Assembly: GCF_900996225.1 (NCBI RefSeq)
Contig: NZ_CAAJGL010000134.1
Coordinates: 1-64,000, forward strand
Source: Paraburkholderia sp. BCC1884
GTDB lineage: Bacteria; Pseudomonadota; Gammaproteobacteria; Burkholderiales; Burkholderiaceae
Direction of reading: 5' to 3'
Length of the DNA stretch: 64,000 bases
Shown one piece after another: positions 42,663 through 54,700 of the stretch (its first letter is position 1; each line of letters starts with the position of its first letter). The notes beneath the pieces are model-generated. The model saw only the letters and a list, made by a program, of their open reading frames with translations. It did no database searches and was not told the origin of the DNA. The translations under genes were made by a program, and so were the position numbers.

Positions 42663-43103
42663 CTAGACGTCGTGGACCGAGCCGAGCGTCGTGTGAGATG
42701 ACGCGACACGCCATGTGTCGCCGCGTCGCACGTACAGGTTGGTGAAGGCGTAATCGATCGTCTTCAAACCCGACGCCGGCGTGTAGTGGTTGACGCCGGT
42801 CACCATCGCGACATTTCCCAATACACGTACTTTCAGGTTGCCGAGCGTTTGCACGGAACCGGGCGGCAGCGCGGGCGCGAAGAGCACGTCGGCTTTGCTG
42901 CGGCGCGCGCCGTTGGGCATCGTTTCGATAAACGAGTTGTCGAGCAGTTCGTCGAGCGTGACGCGGTCACCGTGGGCGACCGCGTCGACCCACATCTGTT
43001 CGATCGAGACGAGGGTGGCTTCGACTTGGACTTCAGTGTGCAGGCCGACGGCGAGTACGCAGGTTGAGAGGCCCATGGTGGCCAGGAAGGCTAAGCGTTT
43101 CAT
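42663..43103 (-). CDS. Exported NTF2-like (DUF4440/SnoaL-type) protein, copy A
   Basis: 146 residues with a signal peptide (KRLAFLATMGLSTCVLAVG) and one NTF2-like domain (SIEQMWVDAVAHGDRVTLDELLDNSFIE..., then VNHYTPASG and FTNLYVRRGDTWRV). This fold ranges from isomerases to non-enzymatic ligand binders, and no catalytic set can be assigned. It is clearly paralogous to the next minus-strand gene: both have GARRSK-DVL and PPGS-QTL segments at the same place. Confidence 0.78.
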   Translation of the reverse strand: MKRLAFLATMGLSTCVLAVGLHTEVQVEATLVSIEQMWVDAVAHGDRVTLDELLDNSFIETMPNGARRSKADVLFAPALPPGSVQTLGNLKVRVLGNVAMVTGVNHYTPASGLKTIDYAFTNLYVRRGDTWRVASSHTTLGSVHDV

Positions 43104-43271
43104 GATCGTTTCCTCATTGGATGGATTGATGGCTTGTGCGGATGCGCGAGCAAGAATCCTGTGGAGATGAGGCTCTGATATGTCGCGCGCGCGGCACGGG
43201 GTTTGGCCCGTGCGCTTCGGTGTCTTGCATGGCGGTGAGGCTTTCTTTTTAGCCTCGTATGACGACGCCCG

Positions 43272-43697
43272 TTACTTGCGGGTCATTTGTGCTGAAACGG
43301 CACGCCAGCTGTTTTCTCTGCGGACGAAGACGTCGGTGAACGAGTAGTCGCTTGGCTGGGCGTTTGCGCCGGGATTGAAGTGGTTGATGCCGGTGACGAT
43401 GGCTGTGTCGCCGTTTACGCGGACTTCGAGGTTCATCAGGGTCTGCGTCGAGCCCGGCGGAGGGGGCGGCGCAAGAAGGACGTCGCTCTTGCTGCGGCGT
43501 GCGCCGCTTGGCGTGGTGTCGATGAAGGAATCGTCGAGGATTTTGTCGAGCGTGACGCGATCGGTGTTCGATGAGGCTGTAATCCAGGTTTGTTCGATTG
43601 TCTTCAGGGCGCCTTCGTCGTGGTCGGCGGCTTGTGCCGGGAATACTGCTGAAAGTGCTAACGAAGCGACTGCAACAAGTCGGAGGACGTGTTTCAT
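43272..43697 (-). CDS. Exported NTF2-like (DUF4440/SnoaL-type) protein, copy B
   Basis: 141 residues. Signal peptide ending at SAVFPAQA, then a single NTF2-like domain with KTIEQTWITASSNTDRVTLDKILDDSF and FTDVFVRRENSWRAVSAQ. It is homologous to copy A, 168 bp downstream, in the same direction. A tandem duplication followed by divergence is the simplest history. The role is unknown, probably periplasmic. Confidence 0.78.
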   Translation of the reverse strand: MKHVLRLVAVASLALSAVFPAQAADHDEGALKTIEQTWITASSNTDRVTLDKILDDSFIDTTPSGARRSKSDVLLAPPPPPGSTQTLMNLEVRVNGDTAIVTGINHFNPGANAQPSDYSFTDVFVRRENSWRAVSAQMTRK

Positions 43698-44385
43698 GGC
43701 GATTCCTTTGGTAGGTTATTGACGTGCTTATACGTGGTTTCGGTTTTAATTCGGTTTGGTTGGGATGGAGTAAACGGGTTTTTGGAATTGGTTTGGAGAA
43801 TAATTTGGATAATGTTCGTGGTTAATTAAGTGCCGTTCGAATATAAATAATTTTAAGAGCATTTTTCCGAATTTGACTTGGGAAAAGTCTTATTTTTCGG
43901 CGGGCGAGATTAGGAGTATTCCTAAAATGGTGAAGCACGCTTAGGCCAGCTCTTCGCTTGCCGTTCGTCGACAGAACCTTCGGTGGAGGCGACGCGTCCT
44001 TTCTTACTTTTTTGACCATGCAAAGCATAGGCTGCGAAGCTCACGCATCCGTGCTTTTGTATCTGCCCTGCTTGATCTGTGATGGTTGACCGGCTGCGCC
44101 TGTAGCCGTCGAGTCTCGGTGATTTTGCCAGATCTAAGAAATCGACTGACCCGAAGCGGGCGATTTCAGTGGAATCCGGTCTTCTTTAAGAATCCTCCTA
44201 TTAAGCCGCGATGCGTACAAATCTATATTCGGATTATCAGCCGAAGGGTTAATGAGATAGTTCGGAAGTTCTCATTCGTACGACCACTCTTTTCATTCCT
44301 TCGGTAACCGACTGACACGCGTACAGCGCCCATCTGGCCCGACGCGGAACAGAACCAGTTATCACACTTTCAATAGGATGAAATC
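43698..44385. other. AT-rich gene-free space upstream of the giant adhesin
   Basis: 688 bp, markedly richer in A+T than the rest of the window, especially 43720-43930 and 44130-44310. Short open frames exist but lack ribosome sites and codon bias. The promoter and any silencer (H-NS-like/MvaT-like target) of the adhesin would lie here. A ribosome site AGGATGA precedes the GTG at 44386. Confidence 0.5.
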
Positions 44386-45205
44386 GTGAACAAGTCGTAT
44401 AAAACCATTTGGAATGAAACTACAGGGACGTATGTGGCCGCGCCGGAAGTGGCGAAGGGGCGGGGGAAGAAGAATAAGAGCAGCAAAGCGCTCGTGGTCG
44501 CAATATTGGTGGCGGGTGCTGGCAACGTAATGGAAGCGAGGGCAGGCGCCCTTGATGGCGGTAGCGTTAGCGACCCTACTGCAGTTGCAATTGGGGCGAA
44601 AAGTTACGCTTCAGGTACTAGCTCGCAATTGCAGACCGCAGGGGGGGCGAACGGCGTCGCCATTGGCGCAAACAGTACATCATCCGGAGGCGGATCGATT
44701 GCGATCGGCGACGGTGCAAATGCAAACTTTACCAATATCGCGATAGGCGCTGGGGCAAACGCGTCGGGCGATCCGCGACGAGCCGTCGCGTTAGGTATGG
44801 GGGCGAGCGTGGCGGGCTACGATAGCTTGGCACTCGGCACCTCGGCGAGCGCGGTTGGCGGCTCCAGTGTGGCGCTCGGCGCATATTCAGTCGCAGACCG
44901 TGGGAACGCAGTATCAGTTGGTAGTTCGACGTTGCAGCGGCAGATTGTAAATGTGGCGGCGGGCACGCAGGACACGGACGCGGTGAACGTCAAGCAGTTG
45001 AAGAACGCAGGCCTGACGACGGATACGTCGGGCAACGTGACGAACGCGTTCGTGGCCTACGACAGCACGACCAAAGACAAGGTAACGCTGGCAGGCGGCG
45101 CAGCAGGCACGACCATCACGAATGTGAAGGCGGGTACGCTGTCGGCCGCGAGCACGGACGCAGTCAACGGTTCCCAACTGTTCACGACCAACGCCAACGT
45201 GACAA
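44386..45205 (+). repeat. Right arm of the ~0.8-kb inverted repeat (5' end of giant adhesin)
   Basis: This arm pairs with 34825-35629 in opposite orientation. Differences include a two-codon length change in the basic part of the signal region (KGRGKKNKSSK against RGRKSKSSK) and a few base changes in the head. The arms are separated by about 8.76 kb of core genes. Confidence 0.85.
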
Positions 45206-45762
45206 ACCTGAGCACAACGGTCAGCAATATCACGAACGGCAACGCCGGCATCAAGTATTTCCACGTTAACTCAAGCGGTGCTGATTCATCGGCAACCGGT
45301 CTCAATGCACTCGCTATCGGTGTAGGAACTCAGGCGTCGCTCCAAAGCGGCATTGCTATCGGTTCGTCGGTTAGCGGCGTGAACACGCTTGCGTCGGCTG
45401 CGTTTGCCACGGCGTTAGGCGCTTCTGCACAAGCGAAGGCGTTTGAGTCGCAGGCTTTTGGGGTGTCTGCGACTGCGTTGAACTCGCAGGATATATCGTT
45501 GGGTACAGCCAGCGCGGCGCGCGGGACAGGCGACGGCGCAATTTGCGACTCGACCAACCCTACTAACTGCTCCGATTTCAGCGCGGTCGATCCTTTCAAT
45601 CTAAGACTACCGCATACGGTGCGGCACTTGCAGTTGGGTCGTCAGCCAAGGCGGATGGTGCTGCCGCAACTGCGATCGGTAATCATGCTTCTGCAACTGG
45701 AATCAATACCCTTGCGATTGGAACCCAAGCGTCATCGACTGCCACGGGAAGTGTTGCCCTAG
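44386..45762 (+). CDS. 5' open frame of the giant adhesin (signal region and first head)
   Basis: 458 codons from GTG 44386. The extended signal region is at about 1-52 (MNKSYKTIWN..., cleavage near EARA), followed by head repeats, the neck with QDTDAVNVKQL near 205 and a second head. From about codon 402 onward the residues (LRLPHTVRHLQLG...) no longer resemble an adhesin, because the true frame has moved by one base. If the shift is real, this product would lack the membrane anchor and could not be displayed. Confidence 0.7.
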   Translation: MNKSYKTIWNETTGTYVAAPEVAKGRGKKNKSSKALVVAILVAGAGNVMEARAGALDGGSVSDPTAVAIGAKSYASGTSSQLQTAGGANGVAIGANSTSSGGGSIAIGDGANANFTNIAIGAGANASGDPRRAVALGMGASVAGYDSLALGTSASAVGGSSVALGAYSVADRGNAVSVGSSTLQRQIVNVAAGTQDTDAVNVKQLKNAGLTTDTSGNVTNAFVAYDSTTKDKVTLAGGAAGTTITNVKAGTLSAASTDAVNGSQLFTTNANVTNLSTTVSNITNGNAGIKYFHVNSSGADSSATGLNALAIGVGTQASLQSGIAIGSSVSGVNTLASAAFATALGASAQAKAFESQAFGVSATALNSQDISLGTASAARGTGDGAICDSTNPTNCSDFSAVDPFNLRLPHTVRHLQLGRQPRRMVLPQLRSVIMLLQLESIPLRLEPKRHRLPREVLP

Positions 45763-45794
45763 GTGCCGGTTCGGTTGCTGACCGAGCAAACTCG

Positions 45795-48700
45795 TTGTCT
45801 GTCGGTTCTTCGACGGCGCAGCGCCAGCTGGTGAACTTGGCAGCGGGCACGCAGGACACGGACGCGGTGAACGTCAAGCAGTTGAAGAATGCTGGCCTGA
45901 GCACGGACACGTCAGGCAACGTGACGAACGCGTTCGTGGCGTACGACAGCACGACGAAGGACAAGGTCACGCTGGCAGGTGGCGCAGCAGGCACGACCAT
46001 CACGAACGTGAAGGCGGGTACGCTGTCGGCATCGAGCACCGACGCAGTCAACGGTTCCCAACTGTTCACGACCAACGCCAACGTGACAACCGCCCAAGGC
46101 GCGGCAGACGCAGCGAAGACTGCCGCATCGACGGCGCAGACGACGGCGGACGCGGCAGCGGTGGCAGCCGGCAACGCGGTGCAGTTCAGCGCGGCGCAAG
46201 GCGGCAACGCGGACGTGAAGGGCAAGAAGCTGGTGAACGTGGCAGCAGGCACGGCCAACACGGATGCAGTGAACGTGGCACAGCTGAAGGCAGCGGGCCT
46301 GAGCACCGACACCTCGGGCAACGTAACAAACGCATTCGTGGCGTACGACAGCACGACCAAAGACAAGGTAACGCTGGCAGGCGGCGCAGCGGGCACGACC
46401 ATCACGAACGTGAAGGCGGGCACGCTGTCGGCATCGAGCACCGATGCAATCAACGGTTCACAGCTGTTCGCAACGAACAGCAACGTGACGAACCTGAGCA
46501 CGACGGTCAACAATATCGCCGGTGGCGGCGGCGTCAAATATTTCCACGTCAATTCAACGGGTAACGACTCGAGCGCGAGCGGAATCGACTCGATCGCTAT
46601 CGGTTCGGCCGCGAAGACCAGTAGCACGTACGTCGGCGACATTGCGATCGGTATGAACAGCAGCGCGGCTTCCGGTTCGTCGATTGCGTTGGGCAAAGAT
46701 GCTTACGCAGTATCAAGCGGCGGCATGGGTATGGCCCTCGGTGCAGGTAGCACATCGTCGGGTAAGAGCGCCGTTGCGGTTGGCGGAGGGGCCCTTGCAT
46801 CGGGCGTCAGTTCTGCGGCGATGGGCGCAGGTGCCGTCGCTTCGGGTGGTAATTCCGCAGCGATCGGCTTGAACGCGCTCGCGTCTGGTAATGAAGCTGT
46901 AGCGCTTGGTCATCTTGCGTCTGCATCGACGTGGGGCGCAGTGGCGCTGGGCGACAAGACAGCGGTGACGGGCACCTACTCTACCGCAGTAGGTAATCTG
47001 GCGAGCGCTACGGGCTCCAGTTCGGTAGCGCTGGGCAATGGTTCGCTGGCGGATCGCGATAATACGGTCTCGGTTGGCAGCGCGACCACACAGCGCCAGA
47101 TCGTGAACGTGGCGGCGGGCACGCAGGACACGGATGCGGTGAACGTCAAGCAGTTGAAGAATGCCGGCCTGACGACAGATACGTCAGGCAACGTGACGAA
47201 CGCGTTCGTGGCGTACGACAGCACGACGAAGGACAAGGTAACGCTGGCAGGCGGCGCAGCAGGCACGACCATCACTAACGTGAAGGCGGGCACGCTGTCG
47301 GCATCGAGCACCGACGCAGTCAACGGTTCCCAACTGTTCACGACCAACGCCAACGTGACAACCGCCCAAGGCACGGCAGACGCAGCGAAGACGGCGGCAT
47401 CGACGGCGCAGACGACGGCGGACGCGGCAGCGGTGGCAGCCGGCAACGCGGTGCAGTTCAGCGCGGCGCAAGGCGGCAACGCCGATGTGAAGGGCAAGAA
47501 GCTGGTGAACGTGGCAGCAGGCACGGCCAGCACGGACGCAGTGAACGTGGCACAGCTGAAGGCAGCGGGCCTGAGCACGGACACCTCGGGCAACGTAACA
47601 AACGCATTCGTCGCGTACGACAGCACGACGAAAGACAAGGTAACACTGGCAGGCGGCGCAGCAGGCACGACCATCACGAACGTGAAGGCAGCCACGCTGT
47701 CGGCATCGAGCACTGACGCAGTCAACGGTTCCCAACTGTTCGCAACCAACGAAAAGGTCGAGCAGAACGCCGAAGACATCGCCCAAAACACCAGCGACAT
47801 CGCAAAGAACGCCGACGACATCGCTCAAAACACCAGCGATATCACCACCATCAACAACACCATTAAAAATGGCGTCGGCCTGGTCCAGCAAGACCCGACC
47901 ACCAAAGAAATCACCGTCGCGAAAAACACCGACGGCACCGTAGTAAACGTCGCCGGCACCGCGGGCAATCGCACCATCACTGGCCTCAACGCAGGCCTTA
48001 ATGACTCGGACGCGTTGGCAGTTTCGCAACTGAAGTCCGCGGGCTTCTCGCTCGACGCAACCGGCGCCGTGACCAACCAGGCGGTTACTTACGCCGCAGG
48101 ATCGCTCGCATCCGGTTCGCCTGCAATCAAACTCGACGCCGGCCAAGGCGATAGCGAGTATTTCGTCGACGGCGACCGTCGCAAGGGTCTGCTGCCGAAG
48201 GGCACGGTCATCAGCAACGTCGCGAGCGGCGTGCAGGATACCGATGCGGCTAACGTCGGCCAGATCTACGACATCGTCAACCAGCTCGGTTCGGGCGGCG
48301 ACGGCCTGCAGGCAACGCTGCTCAAGGGCGGCATGCTGAAGGCGAGCGCCGGCGGTTCCGGCGTCGACACGACGGGTCTGACCACGTCGTACAAGACAGC
48401 AGCGTATTACTCGCAGGTCGCGGGTATGGGCGACAGCATCGGCTCGACCCCGCCGTCGGACGTGGCGCGCGCTGAAGGTGCGGCATCGATCGCGATTGGT
48501 TCGAACGCATACGGCAAGGGCTCGAAGTCGACGGCAGTTGGCGTGCAGTCTTACGCATCGGGTACTGACTCGGTCGCATTGGGCTCGGGTTCGGTGGCGA
48601 ACCTCGACAACACGATCTCCGTCGGCAGCGACGGCACCGGTTCGTACACGGCATATGACGCCAAGGGCAAGGCGTACACGATCCAGAATCAGGCGAACAC

Positions 48701-51700
48701 GCGTCGTCTGGTGAACATGGCCGCGGGTCAGAATGACACGGACGCAGTGAACGTTTCGCAACTCAAGGGCGTGACGACCGCGCTCGGCGGTGGTTCGAGT
48801 GTGAACGCGGACGGTTCGGTGAAGGCGCCGACCTACACGGTCAACGGTGCGGATTACAACAACGTCGGCGAAGCGATCGCAGCGGCCGCTTCGACCGGCG
48901 GTGGCACGGATCCGAACGCGGTAGCCTATGACGGCGAATCGAAGGACGTGGTCACGCTCGGCGGCGCAGAAGGCACGGCAATCAAGAACGTGAAGGCAGG
49001 CGAACTGTCGGCTGACAGCATGGACGCGGTGAATGGTTCGCAACTGTTCGCCACGAACGCAAACGTCGATCAGAACACGGCTGACATCGCGAAGAACGTA
49101 GGTGACATCGCAGCGAACACGTCGGACATCACCAAGAACACCGGCGACATCGCAGCTAACACGTCGGACATCGCCAAAAACACCGGCGACATCACCGACC
49201 TCAACACGACGGTGACGAACCTGAGCGGCGAGATGGGCGATGCGGTCAAGTACGACGCGTCGACACATGATGTGGTCACGCTCGGCGGCGCCGAAGGCAC
49301 AACGCTGAAAAACGTGAAGGCAGGCGAACTGTCGGCTGACAGCATGGACGCAGTGAACGGTTCGCAACTGTTCGCGACGAACACGAAGGTCGATCAGAAC
49401 ACCTCGGACATCGCCAAAAACACCGGCGACATCTCGAACGTGGACGCACGTGTAACCAACGTCGAAGGCTCGGTGACGGGCATCACCAACCAGATCAGCA
49501 ACGGTGAAATCGGCCTCGTCCAGCAGGACGCGACGACGAAGACGATTACGGTGGCGAAGGATCTGGACGGCACGATGATGAACGTGGCGGGTACGGCGGG
49601 TGACCGCACGATCAGCGGCGTGAAGGCAGCGACGCTGTCCGCCGACAGCAACGAAGCGGTGAACGGTTCGCAACTGTTCGCCACGAACGCAAACGTCGAT
49701 CAGAACACGGCTGACATCGCAGCGAATACGTCGGACATTACCAAGAACACCGGCGACATCGCAGCCAACGCCTCGGACATCGCCAAAAACACCGGCGACA
49801 TCACCAACCTCAACACGACGGTGACGAACCTGAGTGGCGAGATGGGCGATGCGGTCAAGTACGACGCGTCGGCACACGATGTGGTCACGCTCGGCGGCGT
49901 CGAAGGTACGACGCTGAAAAACGTGAAGGCAGGCGAACTGTCGGCTGACAGCATGGACGCAGTGAACGGTTCGCAACTGTTCGCGACGAACTCGAAGGTT
50001 GACCAGAACACGTCGGACATCACCAGGAACACCGGCGACATCGCAGCCAACACCTCGGACATCGCCAAGAACACCGGCGACATCACCAACCTCAACACGA
50101 CGGTAACAAACCTGAGCGGCGAGATGGGCGATGCGGTCAAGTACGACGCGTCGGCACATGATGTGGTCACGCTCGGCGGCGTCGAAGGTACGACGCTGAA
50201 AAACGTGAAGGCAGGCGAACTGTCGGCTGACAGCATGGACGCAGTGAACGGTTCGCAACTGTTCGCGACGAACTCGAAAGTCGACCAGAACACCTCAGAC
50301 ATCGCCAAAAACACCGGCGACATCTCGAACGTGGACGCACGTGTAACCAACGTCGAAGGCTCGGTGACGGACATCACCAACCAGATCAGCAACGGTGAAA
50401 TCGGCCTCGTCCAGCAGGACGCGACGACGAAGACGATTACGGTGGCGAAGGATCTGGACGGCACGATGATGAACGTGGCGGGTACGGCGGGTGACCGCAC
50501 GATCAGCGGCGTGAAGGCAGCGACGCTGTCCGCCGACAGCAACGAAGCGGTGAACGGTTCGCAACTGTTCGCCACGAACGCAAACGTCGATCAGAACACG
50601 GCTGACATCGCGAAGAACGCAGGTGACATCGCAGCGAACACGTCGGACATCACCAAGAACACCGGCGACATCGCAGCCAACGCCTCGGACATCGCCAAGA
50701 ACACCGGCGACATCACCACCCTCAACACGACGGTGACGAACCTGAGCGGCGAGATGAGCGATGCAGTCAAGTACGACTCGGCAGCACACGACAAGGTGAC
50801 GCTGGACGGCGCGAACGGCACGACGATCGCCAACGTGAAGGCGGGTGTAGCCGACACGGACGCAGTCAACGTCGCGCAGTTGAAGACCGTGGATGCGCGA
50901 ATCGATACGATCGATCAGAACATGGGCAACATCGGCAACATGGTTGCTTACGACGACGCATCGAAGGGTGCAATCACGCTCGGCGGCACCGAAGGTACCG
51001 CGCTGAAGAACGTGAAGGCAGGCGAACTGTCGGCCGACAGCATGGACGCAGTGAACGGTTCGCAACTGTTCGCGACGAACACGAAGGTCGACCAGAACAC
51101 CTCGGACATCGCGAAAAACGCAGGCGACATCACCAACCTCAATACGACGGTGACCAGCCTGAGTGGCGAGATGGGCGACTTCGTGAAGTACGACTCGTCG
51201 GCGCACGATGCAGTCACGCTCGGCGGTGAAGCCGGCACGACCATCAGCAACGTGAAGGCAGGCGTCGCTGACATGGACGCGGTGAACGTCGCGCAATTGA
51301 AGGCGGCTGGATTGAACACCGATGCATCGGGCAACGTGACCAACGCGTTCGTCGCTTACGACGATATCTCGAAGGGTAAGGTCACGCTCGAAGGCGCCAA
51401 CGGCACGACCATCACGAACGTGAAGGCCGGCGCGCTGACCGCCAAGAGCACGGACGCAGTGAACGGTTCGCAGTTGTACACAACCAATCAGGCGATCGGC
51501 CAGAACACCACCGACATCGCGTCGCTGAGCGGCAAGATGGCGGACGTGGTCAAGTACGACAGCTCGGTGCACGACAAGGTCACCCTGGCTGGCACGGCAG
51601 GCACGACCATCACGAACCTGAAGGCGGCCGCGCTGTCGTCGACCAGCAAGGACGCGGTCAACGGTTCGCAGTTGTACGCAACCAACCAGACCGTGACGCA

Positions 51701-54700
51701 GAACACCGGCGACATCACCAAGGTCAACGCGCGTGTCACGAATCTCGACAACGCAATGAACGACGTCGTGAAGTACGACACGTCGGCTCACGATCTGGTG
51801 ACGCTCGGCGGCACGACCGGTACGACGATCACCAACGTCAAGGCTGGCGAGTTGTCGGAAACGAGCACGGATGCGGTCAACGGTTCGCAACTGTTCGCGA
51901 CGAACAGCAAGCTCGACCAGAACGCGGCTGACATCGCGCAGAACGCCGACGACATCGCAAAGAGCGCCGACGACATCGCGAAGAACACCGGCGACATCAC
52001 CAACCTCAACACGACGGTGACGAACCTGAGTGGCGAGATGGGCGACTTCGTGAAGTACGACTCGTCGGCGCATGATTCGGTGACTTTCGACGGCAAGGAC
52101 GGCACGACGCTGTCGAACGTCAAGGCGGGTCTCGCGGACACGGACGCAATGAACGTTGCGCAACTCAAGTCGGCAGGCTTCTCGCTCGACGACAAGGGCA
52201 TGGTCCAGAACAAGGCCGTGACCTACGACGTTGGTTCGATCGAAGCGGGTGCCCCGTCGATCACGCTGAGCGCCGGTGAAGGTGACAGCAAGTACTTCGT
52301 CGACGGCGACCGCCGTAAGGGTCTGCTGCCGAAGGGTACGGTCATCAGCAACGTCGCGAACGGCGTGCAGGATACCGATGCGGCTAACGTCGGTCAGGTC
52401 TATGACATCATGAACCAGACCAGCGACAACAGCGTTCAGGCTACGCGCATGCTGAAGGCAAGCGCAGGCGGCTCGGGCATCGACACGACGGGATTGACCA
52501 CCGCATATAAGACCGCGGCGTACTACTCGCAAGTCGCGGGTATGGGCGACAGCACGGGTTCGACCGCGCCGTCGGACGTGTCGCGCGCTGAAGGTGCCGC
52601 ATCCATCGCGATCGGTTCGAACGCGTATGGCAAGGGTTCGAAGTCGGCGGCAGTTGGCGTGCAGTCGTACGCATCGGGTACGGATTCGGTGGCGCTGGGC
52701 TCGGGTTCGGTGGCGAATCTGGACAACACCATTTCGGTGGGCAGCGACGGTACGGGTTCGTACACGGCATACGACGCCAAGGGTAAGGCGTACACCATCG
52801 AGAATCAGGCGAACACGCGTCGTCTGGTGAACATGGCGGCTGGTCAGAGCGACACCGATGCAGTCAACGTGTCGCAACTGAAGGGCGTGACGGCTGCGCT
52901 CGGCGGTGGTTCGAGTGTGAACGCGGACGGTTCGGTGAAGGCGCCGACCTACACGGTCAACGGCACGACTTACGGTAACGTCGGCGACGCCATCGCGGCG
53001 GCAGCATCGACTGGTGGTAGCGGCGGTGATACCGATCCGAACGCAGTGGCCTATGACGACGCATCGAAGGGTCTGGTGACGCTCAAGGGCGCAGAAGGCA
53101 CGACGATCGCCAACGTGAAGGCCGGCGAGCTGTCGGCGGCAAGCACGGACGCAGTGAACGGTTCGCAGCTGTTCGCCACGAACGGCAAGGTCGACCAGAA
53201 CGCGGCGGACATCGCGGCCAACACGTCGGACATCGCCAAAAACACTGGCGACATCGCGGCCAACACCTCGGACATCGCCAAAAACACCGGCGACATCTCC
53301 AACGTCGACGCCCGTGTCACCAACGTCGAAGGCTCGGTGACCAACATCACCAACCAGCTGAACAACGGCGAAGTCGGCCTCGTCCAGCAAGATGCAGCGA
53401 CGAAGACGATCACCGTGGCCAAGGATCTGGACGGCACGATGATGAACGTGGCAGGTACGGCGGGCGACCGCACGATCAGCGGCGTGAAGGCAGCGACGCT
53501 GTCGGCGACCAGCACGGAAGCAGTGAACGGCTCGCAGCTGTTCGCTACCAACGCGAAGGTCGACCAGAGCGCGGCAGACATCACGAAGAACACCGGCGAC
53601 ATCGCGGCTAACACCTCGGACATCGCGCAGAACACGAGCGACGTTGCGAAGAACACCTCGGATATCGCAGCCAACACGTCGGACATCGCGAAGAACACGG
53701 GTGACATCACCACGATCAACACGCAGATTTCGACGATGACCGGTGAAATGGCTGACGCGGTGAAGTACGACTCGGCAGCTCACGACGCCGTGACGCTGGG
53801 CGGCACGAACGGCACGACCATCAGCAACGTGAAGGCCGGTGTGGCCGACATGGACGCAGTGAACGTCGCGCAGTTGAAGGCCGCTGGCCTGAACACCGAC
53901 GCTTCGGGCAACGTGACCAACGCGTTTGTCGCCTACGACGACGCAACGAAGGGCAAGGTCACGCTCGGCGGCGGCAACCTGGGTACGACGATCGCGAACG
54001 TGAAGATCGCTACGCTGTCGGCAACCAGCACGGACGCAGTGAACGGCTCGCAACTGTTCGCCACGAACACGAATGTCGATCAGAACACTGCAGACATCGC
54101 GGCCAACACGTCGGATATCGCCAAAAACACCGGCGACATCACGAATCTGGACCAGCGTGTGACGACCAACGAAGGCAACATCACGAATCTGGATCAGCGC
54201 GTGACAGATAACTCGGCGTCCATCAGCAGCATCGATGGCCGCGTGACCAACGTTGAAGGCTCGGTGACCAACATCACCAACCAGATCAACAACGGTGAAA
54301 TCGGTCTCGTGCAGCAGGACAAGGATTCGCACGACCTGACGGTTGCCAAGGGTCTGGACGGCACGCATGTCGACTTCACGGGTACCGCCGGTGTGCGTGA
54401 GTTGATCGGTGTGGCGAACGGCACGACCGACGCGTCGGCAGTCAACCTGAGCCAGCTCAAGCCGGCAGTCGATGCACTGGGCGGCGATGCCAAGGTCAAC
54501 GCCGACGGTTCGGTCACCGGTCCGACGTACCACGTGCAGGGCGGTACGCAGAGCACGGTGGGCGGTGCGCTCGATACGCTCGACGCCAACCTGTCCTCGC
54601 TGCAATCGCAGATGGGCAGCGCAGGTGTCGGCATGGTGACGCAAGACGCGGTGTCGCATGACATTCTCGTCGCGGCGAACACCAACGGCACGCGGGTCAA

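Noticed and set aside
43822..44307. Two short open frames (68 residues on -, 73 residues on +) in the AT-rich region
   Set aside because: No ribosome sites, no homology recognised, and codon use unlike the neighbouring genes.
45567..45600. Programmed frameshift or phase-variable tract
   Set aside because: Only a TTT run is present at the junction, with no slippery heptamer followed by an obvious structure and no simple-sequence repeat.
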